64,000 nt of DNA from Heyndrickxia oleronia (GCF_017809215.1 NZ_CP065424.1:1142001-1206000), one strand, 5' to 3'. Numbered from the stretch's first letter, positions 1 through 7,996 are shown. A program made the numbers and translations. Notes: generated by a model from the letters alone, not told the origin.

Positions 1-126
1 ATTAAGTTTAAACTTGATTAAAATTGTGCAAGCTATAAATAATTTAATTTGGGCAATAGGAAAGCAGAGCTACCGAATTTTTCGGTTTCTCGTTTAACTT
101 TTCTGTTGTTTGTCTATAATGCTAAT

Positions 127-1261
127 TTAAGTTGACTCATGGTAGGGTTCCTTATTCTGAAGCATATGATAGACAATAGTTAGCATTCGATGTCCGATGG
201 CAACGAGTGCTTTTTTCTTTCCCCTTCTTGCAGCTAGTGACCAATATTTGATTCCTAATCTTTGATTCCGACTTCTTGAAACAGCCCACGCAGCCTCACA
301 CAATGCAGATTTAATATGAGGATTTCCTTTAACCGTTTTAGTGTTTTTTTTCCTTCCAGCACTTTCGTGATTTCCGGGCGACAATCCTGCCCATGATGCA
401 AGATGTTTGGAGGTTGGAAATTGTCCCATATCTACTCCTATTTCCGCAATGATAACAGCTGCCGTGTCTTTCTTAATTCCCGGCATTGTAACCAGAAGCT
501 GTACTTCCTCCTGATAGTTGGATAAAATGACGTCGATTCTTTTCTCGATATCTGATATTAATTCTTCTAAATTAACAATGTGCATCCAAGATTGCTTAAT
601 AAGAAATAGCTGGTGATCATTTAATGTTCCAAATAGTGAGTCGGTAATCAATTGCTTTTTATGGGCCATTCTTCCATGTATCTTTTGTTCGACATCTTCT
701 TGATCGATATAACCTTCATTCATGAGTTGTTCCAATAGTTTTCGTCCTGATACTCCAAATATATCTGAAATAACTGTGCTTAATTTGATGTTTGAGGACT
801 CTAGTACCTTTTGGATTCGGTTTTTTTTCGGATGTCATGTGTCCAATCCATTTTTTTCTGAGGCGAGTCAAATCTCTCAAATTTCGAAAGTCTTCGGGAG
901 GGACAAAACTTTTCTCTATTAAGCCATGTCTTAATAATTTAGCAATCCATTCAGCATCCGAAACATCTGTTTTCCTTCCAGGGACATTTTTAATCCTTTG
1001 AGCATTTGCCAAAGTAATATCAAAGAAATCCTCCAAGATATTGTATACAGGTTTCCAGTAGACGCCTGTACTTTCCATTGCGATGTGGGTTACTTCCTTC
1101 TCCTCAAGCCATTTAAGAAGATGAAACAGATCCTTCGTCAAAGTAGGAAATGTTTCAGTCTCCTTAATCAAGTCAGTTTCTGATTCTCCAAGAATGACAC
1201 AGGCAACTATTGTTTCCGAATGAACATCTAGGCCTGCACATCGTTTGTGCAATGTTTCCAT
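127..1261 (-). pseudogene. IS110-family transposase, broken by one frameshift
   Basis: This is a DEDD-type recombinase of IS110 elements. The N-terminal RuvC-like domain begins with AGLDVHSE and carries MESTGVYWKPV and DVSDAEWIAKLLR; the C-terminal Transposase_20 domain carries LVTMPGIKKDTAAVIIAEIG and ASWAGLSPG. The start at 1261 is preceded by GGTGGAG at good spacing. The two halves lie in different frames. The break is at a run of eight T (821-828 on the plus strand): removing one base restores the reading through SEKNRIQKVLE into the C-terminal half, for a total near 378 residues, normal for the family. Programmed frameshifting is not usual for IS110, so I call it a pseudogene or a sequencing error. 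Confidence 0.85.
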
Positions 1262-1274
1262 TTCACTCCACCTT

Positions 1275-1500
1275 CTGAAAATATTCCACAAACAGTGGAA
1301 TGAATTTGAAATTAAACATTTTTCTGTTCGTAGTCATCTCTCGAAATTGAGAGAGCTAACAATGGGTTGTGCACCAAATTCATTCCAACAGTTTTCTCAA
1401 CAGGGTAAGACCACCAATAAGAGCTACGTCATATACTCACTGTTTGTGGTATCTACATTATGGGACAGAGAACCCATTTTCATTCTGGGTTGAGAGCGAA
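1275..1500 (-). ncRNA. possible IS110 bridge RNA region (hairpin-rich leader)
   Basis: IS110-group elements encode a bridge (seek) RNA in the non-coding end upstream of the recombinase gene. Here that region holds three hairpins: ATTCCAC/GTGGAAT with a 5-base loop (1283-1301), CTCTC/GAGAG (1338-1353) and AACCCA/TGGGTT (1471-1491). Position and structure fit such an RNA. The guide loops cannot be assigned without the element ends, so this is inference. Confidence 0.3.
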
Positions 1501-1519
1501 AGATCATGAAAGTTTTCTA

Positions 1520-1598
1520 TGTGAAATAAAGGGTGTAGCGGTCTTCATCCGATAGTTAAAACTTTGCTTAAATAGCAACAATGTTTGAGAAAAGTGCC
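1520..1598. repeat. partial copy (3-prime half) of dispersed intergenic repeat
   Basis: It carries the block GTAGCGGTCTTCATC and ends in GCAACAATGTTTGAGAAAAG, both shared with the full copies at 1780 and 6330. The 5-prime half is missing, and the IS110 element lies on that side. Confidence 0.7.
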
Positions 1599-1745
1599 AA
1601 AAAAATAAAGGGAAATAGATCGGATATCGAGAAGAAATATAAGGTTTGGATTTTAAAATGTTAGTAAAGTCACAAAAGGATTAAGAGTATCGGTAGGGTA
1701 TGAAACATTTGAAAGAATTCAATGCATTACTGACGAATGTTACAT

Positions 1746-1779
1746 TAGTTTGCAGCTCTTTTCTCGTGATTTGAAGTGT
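1746..1779. repeat. fragment of the middle of the dispersed repeat
   Basis: GTTTGCAGCTCTTTTC matches the middle of the copy at 8040. It directly abuts the next full copy, suggesting nested insertion of one copy into another. Confidence 0.5.
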
Positions 1780-1975
1780 GGCTGTTTTCGTATAGTTTGT
1801 TGCTTTTGTAAAAGCCCAACTGCCGGCTTTTCCACCCAATAAGAATTCATCGGTCATATGGAGTTTGTCTCTCTTTTCTCGGTGATATGAAAGGTGCAGC
1901 GGTCTTCATCGATAGAAATTCTTAAAACTTTACTTAAATCATTAGTTAAAACTCAATGTCTAAGAAAAGAGCTGC
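1780..1975. repeat. dispersed intergenic repeat, full copy (MITE-like)
   Basis: It starts with GGCTGTTTTCGTATAG, identical to the copy at 6330, and ends in TAAGAAAAGAGC. The outer ends are imperfect inverted repeats of each other (GGCT-TTTTC against GAAAAGAGC). An internal hairpin formed by GTAAAAGCC and its near complement follows the left end. No coding potential. The next gene begins 17 bp downstream. Confidence 0.75.
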
Positions 1976-1991
1976 TAAAAAAAGAAGATAG

Positions 1992-2534
1992 GTGATAGAC
2001 TTGATTTACTTTGAAACAGATCGATTACGCATGCGTGCTTTTGAAACAAAAGATTTACTAGATTTTAAGAAAATGAATGAAGACCCTGAGGTGATGAAGT
2101 ATTTTCCAAAGATACTGACACATGAAGAAACAACAGCATTTTACGAGGCCATCATGGATGAGTTTCAATCCTATGGCTATGGACTATATGCTGCTGAACT
2201 AAAGGAAACAGGGGAGTTCATTGGTTTTATTGGATTTCATCACGCAACATTTGAAGCGGATTTCACACCTTGTGTAGAAATTGGCTGGAGATTGAAAAAG
2301 GAAGTTTGGGGCAAAGGGCTGGCAACTGAAGGCGCAAAAGCTTGTTTAGAATATGCGGAGGAGAATTTGCAGTTTGAAAATGTGTACAGCTTCACAGCAG
2401 AAATTAATACGCGCTCAGAACGAATTATGCAGAAAATTGGTTTAAAAAAGGTCAAAACATTTTTGCATCCGAAGCTTGAACTAAATGATCCATTAAAACC
2501 ACATGTATTATATGCTTTAAAGGTAGGGGATTAA
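1992..2534 (+). CDS. GNAT N-acetyltransferase, RimJ/RimL-like
   Basis: A 180-residue acetyltransferase of the Acetyltransf_3 type, expected to transfer an acetyl group from acetyl-CoA to an amine; the substrate is unknown. It opens with YFETDRLRMRAFETKDL, typical of ribosomal-protein-acetyltransferase-like members. The acetyl-CoA loop is EVWGKGLATEG near residue 105, followed by the NTRSERIMQKIGLKK segment that closes the fold. The start is taken as GTG at 1992, placed just behind a dispersed repeat; a TTG at 2001 is an alternative. It ends one base before the next acetyltransferase gene, so the two are probably cotranscribed. Confidence 0.85.
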   Translation: MIDLIYFETDRLRMRAFETKDLLDFKKMNEDPEVMKYFPKILTHEETTAFYEAIMDEFQSYGYGLYAAELKETGEFIGFIGFHHATFEADFTPCVEIGWRLKKEVWGKGLATEGAKACLEYAEENLQFENVYSFTAEINTRSERIMQKIGLKKVKTFLHPKLELNDPLKPHVLYALKVGD

Positions 2535-2535
2535 A

Positions 2536-2991
2536 ATGAAGTTTAGACAATTAGGAGCTAATGAAAGTCCTCCAATTGAACTTTTATTATTAGCCGATCC
2601 GTCACGTAAGCTTGTTGAGGAGTATATTGATCGAGGGCAATGTTTTGTTGCGGAAGAAAATGGTGTAGTCCATGGAGTTTATGTACTTTTACCGACAAGG
2701 CCAGAGACGATTGAATTAGTAAATATTGCTGTATCTGAGAAGGAACAAGGAAAGGGAATAGGCAAGAAGTTAGTGAATCATGCGATTGCTCATGCAAGAG
2801 AACAAGGGTTCAAAACTATTGAGATTGGAACAGCTAATTCAAGTATTTCACAGCTTGCACTTTACCAGAAATGTGGATTTCGAATAACGGGAATCGATAG
2901 AGATTTTTTCCTTCGACATTATTCAGAGGAAATCTATGAAAATGGAATACAGGCAATAGATATGATCCGCTTATCGCAAGATTTGGATTAA
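2536..2991 (+). CDS. GNAT N-acetyltransferase
   Basis: A 151-residue single-domain acetyltransferase. Motif A is VNIAVSEKEQGKGIGKKL at residues 67-84, with the acetyl-CoA pyrophosphate loop QGKGIG; the C-terminal ALYQKCGFRITGID segment is the usual GNAT strand-helix end. The overall layout (SPPIELLLLADPS near the start, FFLRHYSEEIYENG near the end) resembles YvbK-like Bacillus proteins, but the substrate is unknown. The ATG at 2536 follows the upstream stop by one base, with GTAGGGG as ribosome binding site. Confidence 0.85.
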   Translation: MKFRQLGANESPPIELLLLADPSRKLVEEYIDRGQCFVAEENGVVHGVYVLLPTRPETIELVNIAVSEKEQGKGIGKKLVNHAIAHAREQGFKTIEIGTANSSISQLALYQKCGFRITGIDRDFFLRHYSEEIYENGIQAIDMIRLSQDLD

Positions 2992-3026
2992 GAGAATAGA
3001 TTTTTAACAAGAATGGAGGGGTGCAT

Positions 3027-3605
3027 ATGACTAAAATTGGTTTTGTCCGCCATGGAAGTACAGCGTGGAATAAGGAAAGAAGGGCACAGGGAAGTGCTGA
3101 TATCCCACTCGATGAGGATGGAATTATTCAAGCAAATAAGCTTGCTGAGCGGTTAAGTATGGAAAATTGGGATGTAATATACTCTAGTGATCTTTTACGA
3201 GCAAGACAAACAGCGGAAATCATCAGTGAAAGAATGGGCAATAAACAAATTGTTCTAGAACCACGAATTCGTGAAGTGAGTGGTGGTCAAATTGAAGGAA
3301 CGATTGAATCTGAGAGAATAGCTAAATGGGGTCATAATTGGAGAGAGCTAGATTTAGGTATGGAAGATGTGGAAAGTGTAATTAAAAGAACTTTACCTTT
3401 TATTCAAGAAATTCAAGAAAAACATGAAAATATGAATATATTGATTGTTTCACACGGTGCTTGCATTCAATGTCTGATCCAAGAACTAGTCCCACAAGTA
3501 GAATTTGAAGGACATTTAGAAAACACATCCATAACAGAACTCAATAAAACATCAAATGGATGGACATGTAATCTATATAATTGTGCGAAGCATCTAGATT
3601 CTTAA
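3027..3605 (+). CDS. histidine phosphatase family protein (phosphoglycerate mutase-like)
   Basis: A 192-residue branch-1 histidine phosphatase. The phosphohistidine motif is FVRHGSTAW with R8-H9-G10; the second catalytic histidine is in LIVSHGACIQ near residue 146, and the REVSGGQIEG segment carries the usual acidic residue. Such proteins act on phosphorylated metabolites such as sugar phosphates or alpha-ribazole phosphate; the substrate here is open. I choose ATG 3027 because GGAGGGG at 3015-3021 sits seven bases upstream; the GTG at 3021 overlaps this site. It is the last gene of the small plus-strand run. Confidence 0.85.
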   Translation: MTKIGFVRHGSTAWNKERRAQGSADIPLDEDGIIQANKLAERLSMENWDVIYSSDLLRARQTAEIISERMGNKQIVLEPRIREVSGGQIEGTIESERIAKWGHNWRELDLGMEDVESVIKRTLPFIQEIQEKHENMNILIVSHGACIQCLIQELVPQVEFEGHLENTSITELNKTSNGWTCNLYNCAKHLDS

Positions 3606-3675
3606 AAATGTAGCGGTTTTTAGGATAAAAAGTGAATGGTGAGGGAGGCTAGTAATTAGTATTGGAGGTGAAAGG

Positions 3676-3810
3676 ATGCCTAAAAATAATAACCGTGGAA
3701 AAAAAGCTCCAGGAGTAAATCCACAAGGCTATGGACAAGACGATACAATGACTAACGATCCTAAAAGCCAGCTAGAAAATAGAGCGAAAAAGAGTAATAC
3801 AAAAATATAA
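3676..3810 (+). CDS. sspL: small acid-soluble spore protein SspL
   Basis: A 44-residue peptide. Its C-terminal half, NDPKSQLENRAKKSNTKI, matches the minor small acid-soluble spore protein L pattern NDPK..LE.RAKKSNTK known from Bacillus subtilis, and GVNPQGYGQ matches the glycine-rich middle part. SspL is made in the forespore and stored in the spore core. GGAGG at 3664-3668 precedes the ATG at 3676. It stands alone and is followed by a bidirectional terminator. Its presence shows that the host is an endospore former. Confidence 0.88.
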   Translation: MPKNNNRGKKAPGVNPQGYGQDDTMTNDPKSQLENRAKKSNTKI

Positions 3811-3837
3811 TAGTGATTGATTAAAAAATACTTAGAT

Positions 3838-3868
3838 GAAAAGGCTGATTTCAAAATCAGCCTTTTCA
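3838..3868. terminator. bidirectional terminator between sspL and the DinB gene
   Basis: The inverted repeat AAAAGGCTGATTT / AAATCAGCCTTTT flanks a very short loop, and its own A and T ends give a T-tract on both strands. It serves the convergent genes. Confidence 0.85.
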
Positions 3869-3871
3869 TGT

Positions 3872-4375
3872 TTACATTTTAGGTGGTTCCATACCCATTT
3901 TTGACCATTCTTCTTTCGATGGTCCATAAACGCCAGGAACTGTTAAGCCAGCCTGTCTCATGAGAACGGTAAGTTGTCCACGATGATGGATTTGATGATG
4001 AATGATAAACATTAGTAATGCTCCATTCGACATATCTCTACCGAAAACATTGTGAACCTCGCTTAATGTGCTATCTGTCCATTGAGTGTTGACAGCATCT
4101 GCGAATAACTCACCCATTTTTCGATATTGATCCGCAATATATGTAGCTGATTCTGGCACTGGAAAGTCTTTATCTGGTCCATCAAATTGTAACCCTGTTT
4201 GAGATCCCATTACTTTAATTGCTGTCGTAATGTGCCAAGCAACACGACCTAATGACCAATGGCCAGGAGCAATTTCTTGTTGCAAGGATTGATCCGTTAA
4301 CACGTCTAAAACTTTCTGTGTTTCCATAACTTCATATTTCCACATTTGTAGAAATCCTTCTACGTTTTGAAACAT
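3872..4375 (-). CDS. DinB/YfiT-family putative metal-binding protein
   Basis: A 167-residue four-helix-bundle protein of the DinB superfamily, which has DNA-damage-induced members and thiol transferases. The metal-binding histidines are seen in GRVAWHITTA (near residue 48) and IIHHQIHHRGQL (near residues 125-131). Function is unknown; many members are thought to use bacillithiol or similar thiols. GAGGTGATT lies just upstream of the ATG. Monocistronic and convergent with sspL. Confidence 0.82.
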   Translation of the reverse strand: MFQNVEGFLQMWKYEVMETQKVLDVLTDQSLQQEIAPGHWSLGRVAWHITTAIKVMGSQTGLQFDGPDKDFPVPESATYIADQYRKMGELFADAVNTQWTDSTLSEVHNVFGRDMSNGALLMFIIHHQIHHRGQLTVLMRQAGLTVPGVYGPSKEEWSKMGMEPPKM

Positions 4376-4522
4376 GGATAATCACCTCATTCATTTCAAT
4401 TAGTTTTGCCCTTTCAGTTTATAAATATTGTGACCAATATTCAAGTGATTCAATTGATGGTGATTAGGATACATGATTCAGCCACAATCGATATCTAGAG
4501 TTAATGCAGCTAAACTGTTATT

Positions 4523-5197
4523 TTAATCAACATGAATGCTTCCGTCAGGTTGTAATTCTGCATAAAAGATTTTACTTAGATGGGGGTGTCCTTTCATTTT
4601 CAATTCTTCCAATAACCAATCTTCATTAATATTAAGTTCTTTCAAATTCTTTTTAATTATTTTTCCATCAACTACTAACTCTGTTGGAAGATATGGTCTC
4701 CGTTTGGTTGAAATATGTGTGTCTTTTTTTATGACCGATTCATATTCCTCTTTTTTTAGTATACTTAACTGTCCATTAGGTTCGAGGATCGCATATTCTA
4801 CTTCTTTTATACTAAAGACATCCTTTAATCTCATGAGCATCATTAAATCATCCATATTTAATTTATTGGAACGCATCGCGTCTACATGTATTTTTCCTTG
4901 CTTAATGATAATCGAAGGTTCCCCATCAAGAATGGTTCTAACTTTGACTGATTTTAATGAAATGTATTCGATAATTAATGTTAATAATGACCATAGTGTT
5001 AAACCAATAATACCATCAGTAATTTTAATGTCTTTATGGACAACCATATCTCCAGCAATGTTTCCAAGAGCAATTCCGGTTATATATGTAAATACAGTCA
5101 CATGATTTAATTGTTTTTTTCCAAGAATTCGAGTCAATAGAAGCAAAATACTAAAGCTAATGAATGTTCTAAGAGAGGTAATGAAGATAGATTCCAT
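4523..5197 (-). CDS. YetF/YcaP-family membrane protein (DUF421)
   Basis: A 224-residue protein with three N-terminal membrane segments (residues 5-80) followed by a soluble DUF421 domain that begins around ILDGEPSIIIKQGKI. The order LLTRILGKKQL, TYITGIALGNIAGD and RSNKLNMDDLMMLMRLKDVFSIKEVEYAILEPNG is typical of Bacillus YetF, YdfS and YrbG. In B. subtilis some homologues affect spore properties; the molecular role is not settled. AAAGGAG lies upstream of the ATG. It is transcribed away from the acetyltransferase gene at 5374. Confidence 0.85.
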   Translation of the reverse strand: MESIFITSLRTFISFSILLLLTRILGKKQLNHVTVFTYITGIALGNIAGDMVVHKDIKITDGIIGLTLWSLLTLIIEYISLKSVKVRTILDGEPSIIIKQGKIHVDAMRSNKLNMDDLMMLMRLKDVFSIKEVEYAILEPNGQLSILKKEEYESVIKKDTHISTKRRPYLPTELVVDGKIIKKNLKELNINEDWLLEELKMKGHPHLSKIFYAELQPDGSIHVD

Positions 5198-5373
5198 ACA
5201 ATACTCCTTTGGGCATAGATGACATTATTTTCTCCGACATTCATCCAATTATTCCCTATCTATTTTGGCAAACTTATCTGGTTTTTATAGAAGGAAATAT
5301 GATAATGAATGTAGAAACTAGAAAAAGCATGAGTTTCATTATAGAGTTGTAGGTCATCTGCTTAGGAGGATAT

Positions 5374-5940
5374 ATGCTAACCAATTTATTTCAAGGAAAA
5401 TACGTGAAATTAACAGGAGTACAGGAAAATGATACAGATATAATGGTGAAATGGGGGGAAGATGTAGAGTATCTTCGTAATATTGATACAGATATTGCCA
5501 TTCCCAAATCGAAACAGCAAATTGAGAAAGAATCAAGCTCAAGTTCAAATTCTTTTTATTTTCAATTGCGAACGATTCAGGACGATCAATTAATCGGCTT
5601 TATTGTTATACATAGTATTGAATGGAATAATCGAGCAGGATTATTATCCATTGGAATTGGAGATCCGTCTTTTCGAAATAAAGGCTTTGGAACAGATGCA
5701 CTGCAATTAATGCTTCGCTATGCATTCTGTGAATTAAACCTCAATCGTGTAGGATTAGATGTGATTGAATATAATAAAAGGGCGATTCGTGCTTATGAAA
5801 AGGTTGGATTTCAACAAGAGGGTAGAATGCGCGAAGCGGTCAAGCGTGATGGAAAATCCTATGATCGGGTGATTATGGGAATCCTTTATTCTGAGTGGGC
5901 TTTGTTCAATCAACAAGATGAAAAATCAGGTGTCCGGTAG
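5374..5940 (+). CDS. GNAT N-acetyltransferase, SpeG/RimJ-like
   Basis: A 188-residue acetyltransferase. The start MLTNLFQGKYVKLTGVQENDTD and the acetyl-CoA motif DPSFRNKGFGTDAL near residue 112 are characteristic, and LNRVGLDVIEYNKRAIRAYEKVGFQQEGRMREAV closes the fold. The substrate is unknown. The start is set by AGGAGG at 5362-5367, seven bases before the ATG. It is the third GNAT protein in 4 kb, but its sequence is not close to the other two, so this is not a recent duplication. A terminator overlaps its stop codon. Confidence 0.87.
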   Translation: MLTNLFQGKYVKLTGVQENDTDIMVKWGEDVEYLRNIDTDIAIPKSKQQIEKESSSSSNSFYFQLRTIQDDQLIGFIVIHSIEWNNRAGLLSIGIGDPSFRNKGFGTDALQLMLRYAFCELNLNRVGLDVIEYNKRAIRAYEKVGFQQEGRMREAVKRDGKSYDRVIMGILYSEWALFNQQDEKSGVR

Positions 5941-5963
5941 ATTCAAGCCAGACACCCTTTTCT
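5929..5963 (+). terminator. terminator overlapping the end of the acetyltransferase gene
   Basis: GGTGTC (5929-5934) pairs with GACACC (5951-5956) and is followed by CTTTTCTTTTA. The stop codon at 5938-5940 lies in the loop. Confidence 0.65.
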
Positions 5964-5964
5964 T

Positions 5965-6291
5965 TTAATATAAATGTTTAACAGTAAAAATAAAAATGAT
6001 TATACCGGAAAGACATAATCTTATTATGTGGTGCAACGGATTTATTTTTCCATACATGTGGAATCCATTAAATAATGCCACACCATGAATCAACATTAAA
6101 ACAAAAACGAGTATGAATAATGTAAAGGGAAATGTAGACGACAGGCAAGCTGACAAAATTAAAAGTAAACCTAATAAACAAAGGCTTAAAGCAGCTAAAA
6201 AAGGGATTTTCTGTTTCTGAAGTTGGATTGCCCCACTTAGAGTTGTTCCCCCACCGTAAATGATGACAAGTAAAAGTCCAAGGAAAAACAT
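5965..6291 (-). CDS. small hydrophobic membrane protein of unknown function
   Basis: A 108-residue protein with four predicted membrane segments and hardly any soluble part (MFFLGLLLVIIYGGG at the start, IIIFIFTVKHLY at the end). I do not recognise a family. The frame stays open further upstream into the dispersed repeat at 6330, but AGGAGG on the minus strand at about 6298-6303 fixes the start at 6291. The repeat copy therefore sits in the promoter region of this gene and could supply or disturb its promoter. Confidence 0.6.
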   Translation of the reverse strand: MFFLGLLLVIIYGGGTTLSGAIQLQKQKIPFLAALSLCLLGLLLILSACLSSTFPFTLFILVFVLMLIHGVALFNGFHMYGKINPLHHIIRLCLSGIIIFIFTVKHLY

Positions 6292-6329
6292 TAAACAACC
6301 TCCTAAAGATAAGTTAGCTCTTTTCAAAA

Positions 6330-6505
6330 GGCTGTTTTCGTATAGTTTGTTGCCTTTTGTAAAAGCCCAAGTGCCGGCTTTTACTTCCAATAAAGAATTC
6401 AGCGGTCTTATAGAGTTTGCCTCACTTTCCTCAGTGAAATGAAAGATGTAGCAATATACAACCGAGAGTGATTATTCATTAGCAACAATGTTTGAGAAAA
6501 GAGCC
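6330..6505. repeat. dispersed intergenic repeat, full copy (MITE-like)
   Basis: A 176-bp copy with both ends intact: left end GGCTGTTTTCGTATAG, right end ATGTTTGAGAAAAGAGCC. Reading the right end backwards gives GGCTCTTTTC...TTGTTGC, an imperfect match to the left end. The internal hairpin GTAAAAGCC/GGCTTTTAC is present. It lies between two divergent genes. Confidence 0.8.
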
Positions 6506-6540
6506 TTTCAAGAAAAGAGATTGAGATCATTAAACTTTAC

Positions 6541-6552
6541 GGGGTTAACCCC
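6541..6552. promoter_or_regulatory. palindrome upstream of the MerR gene, possible operator
   Basis: GGGGTTAACCCC is a perfect 12-bp palindrome 66 bp before the regulator start. MerR-type regulators bind dyads in their own promoters, so autoregulation is plausible but not shown. Confidence 0.4.
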
Positions 6553-6617
6553 ATGTCAACATGAAATCTGAAGTTTTTTTTGAAGAATTCTAATAAAATG
6601 ATAGATAAGGTGAGAAG

Positions 6618-6974
6618 ATGCAAGTAGGAGAATTTGCCAAGCTAGTAAATGCCTCAAAGGATACCATTCGTCATTATGAAGAGATGAAACTGCTTAAACC
6701 GAAGTGGAACAAGAATCGGAAGGATTATCAGGAAAAAGAAGTGAATGATTTTCAAGTAATCATCGAGTTAAAAGAAATGGGATTAAGCTTAAAGGATATC
6801 CAATTGCTTTTTGAGCTTAAAGAAAAAGTAGGCTGTGGTCAGGTGGAACTCTTTCAAGGAGTATACAAAAAATTAATAGACCAACTTGACGCAGTGCAAA
6901 AAGAGGAAGAAATATTACGAAGGAGAAAACAGGCGCTTGAAACGCAGGCAAAAATAATTAAAGGTTATTTATAA
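6618..6974 (+). CDS. MerR-family transcriptional regulator
   Basis: A 118-residue one-component regulator. The N-terminal winged helix reads MQVGEFAKLVNASKDTIRHY and continues with MKLLKPKWNKNRKDY; a helical dimerisation region follows (residues 75-118). There is one cysteine (GCGQVELF) and no obvious metal-binding cluster, so the signal is unknown. AAGGTGAG lies just upstream of the ATG. No target gene follows: a terminator comes next and the neighbours face the other way. Confidence 0.85.
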   Translation: MQVGEFAKLVNASKDTIRHYEEMKLLKPKWNKNRKDYQEKEVNDFQVIIELKEMGLSLKDIQLLFELKEKVGCGQVELFQGVYKKLIDQLDAVQKEEEILRRRKQALETQAKIIKGYL

Positions 6975-6978
6975 CGCT

Positions 6979-7009
6979 AGGTTGATCGTTAAAATCAACC
7001 TGCTTTTTT
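6979..7009 (+). terminator. terminator after the MerR gene
   Basis: AGGTTGAT (6979-6986) pairs with ATCAACCT (6994-7001), followed by GCTTTTTTATTTT. Confidence 0.8.
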
Positions 7010-7062
7010 ATTTTCATTAATTTTTAAGATCAATTGGGGCAGTGTGAAGACAACATATAATG

Positions 7063-7092
7063 TAAAAGACTGTCGACAATTCTCGACAGTCT
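7063..7092 (-). terminator. terminator after the DoxX gene
   Basis: A perfect 10-bp stem AGACTGTCGA / TCGACAGTCT with a 6-base loop at 7067-7092. On the minus strand it is followed by TTTTACATT. Confidence 0.75.
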
Positions 7093-7137
7093 GAAGGGAA
7101 ATAAGCTTCTACTTGTTAATTTACCAAATTGTCATGT

Positions 7138-7638
7138 TTAATGAGTTGGAGCATGATGTCGATTTAATTTATTTGTATTCCACCATTTTTTAATATAAGG
7201 AATTGTCAATCGATCTACTCCGTAATAATAACCTGCTGCTCCAGCGGCCATGATGAGAATAGCTACTGTATATAAAATAGGATTTGTGCTTGTTGTACCA
7301 GCTAACATAAAGTTTAAGTTCATAAATGCTCCTGCAATAAGTGCCGGGATAGTTGCAAATCCTACAATTAATCCAAGGCCAACTAATAATTCACCATATG
7401 GAATGAGATGATTAAATAATTCTACATTAGGTAGTGCAAAATGTTGGAGGAAGTCTGCATACCACCCTTGTACGGTAGGATGCTCTCCAGTTGCATTAGC
7501 AATAGCTCCTTGTAAAAATCCAAATGCATCAAATCCATGTGTCAATTTTCCAATCCCGGCTTCTAACCACTGAATACCTAACCAAACTCTTAAAACTGTC
7601 CATACAATTGCCATTTTCGGTCCTCGTAACCATTTCAT
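7138..7638 (-). CDS. DoxX-family membrane protein
   Basis: A 166-residue protein with four membrane segments. RVWLGIQWLEAGIGKLTHGFDAFGFLQGA is the typical DoxX start, and YGELLVGLGLIVGFATIPALIAGAFMNLNFMLAGT the central part; a Tyr/Gly-rich GAAGYYYGVDRL region follows. DoxX-like proteins are linked with thiosulfate:quinone oxidation or redox stress in some bacteria, but the reaction here is unknown. The start at 7638 (MKWLRGP) has AAGGAG nine bases upstream; the ATG nine bases before it is too close to that site. Two redox-type operator palindromes lie in the upstream region. Confidence 0.85.
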   Translation of the reverse strand: MKWLRGPKMAIVWTVLRVWLGIQWLEAGIGKLTHGFDAFGFLQGAIANATGEHPTVQGWYADFLQHFALPNVELFNHLIPYGELLVGLGLIVGFATIPALIAGAFMNLNFMLAGTTSTNPILYTVAILIMAAGAAGYYYGVDRLTIPYIKKWWNTNKLNRHHAPTH

Positions 7639-7658
7639 GACCAACATCTCCTTATATA

Positions 7659-7676
7659 TTGTGAAGTATTTCACAA
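7659..7676. promoter_or_regulatory. Rex or Fnr-type operator near the DoxX start
   Basis: TTGTGAAGTATTTCACAA fits the Rex operator pattern TTGTGAA-N4-TTCACAA exactly, and also contains TGTGA-N6-TCACA, the Fnr/Crp pattern. It lies 21 bp before the start codon, a position suited to repression. Confidence 0.7.
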
Positions 7677-7740
7677 GTTATGATAAAAATTTTTGCTATC
7701 TAAGATGTAAGATTGTAAGCCAGCTAGCTTGTTAGAAAGT

Positions 7741-7758
7741 TTGTGAAATATTTCACTA
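7741..7758. promoter_or_regulatory. second Rex or Fnr-type operator upstream of DoxX
   Basis: TTGTGAAATATTTCACTA is the same palindrome with one outer mismatch. Its centre is 82 bp from the first site, a position where an activator could act. The two factors cannot be told apart by sequence. Confidence 0.6.
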
Positions 7759-7871
7759 ACTTTCTATAGCTCTAATATAAACTTTTTTTCCTAAATTTAC
7801 AATAGCGTTCACAGAATCTTCATTAAGTTTATATTTCTGATTTAAAAGCTGTTTTTTCAAATATGATGATA

Positions 7872-7900
7872 TTGAGAATCGATATTCTATGTGATATGAT
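7872..7900 (+). promoter_or_regulatory. sigma-A promoter of the folD leader
   Basis: TTGAGA at 7872 and TATGAT at 7895 with a 17-bp spacer, 22 bp ahead of the riboswitch. Confidence 0.75.
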
Positions 7901-7921
7901 CGAATTAGTTAAATCATTGTT

Positions 7922-7996
7922 AACACAGTAACTGACGACATTTGTGGAATAGACCACTTGGGAGCTGTGTTTATATCGGGTCGGGTCGTCTGGGCA
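7922..7996 (+). ncRNA. ZTP riboswitch (pfl motif)
   Basis: The region matches the pfl motif, which senses the folate-shortage signal ZTP/ZMP. P1 is ACACAG (7923-7928) with CTGTGT (7965-7970). Conserved blocks are GTAACTGACG, GTGGAATAGACCAC and TTGGGAGC, and the 3-prime pseudoknot strand is CGTCTGGGCA. folD is a known target of this class. The terminator begins directly at its 3-prime end, so this looks like transcriptional control in which ZTP binding turns folD on. Confidence 0.92.

Larger units (their letters stand above)
1..1500 (-). mobile_element. IS110-family insertion element, degraded, ends not resolved
   Basis: The transposase remnant at 127-1261 defines the element. IS110 elements lack obvious terminal inverted repeats, so the ends cannot be placed from sequence alone; the stated limits are approximate. 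On the right side, the 3-prime half of the dispersed intergenic repeat starts at about 1520, which suggests that the element inserted into or beside such a repeat. The stretch 1262-1500 has no gene but holds several hairpins (separate entry). Confidence 0.55.

Noticed and set aside
127..1261. Programmed frameshift in the IS110 transposase
   Set aside because: A run of eight A could slip, but IS110 transposases are normally one frame, and other homopolymer breaks in this window suggest decay or error.
722..1493. Plus-strand frames across the IS110 transposase
   Set aside because: They are complements of the transposase coding strand, without start signals or known domains.
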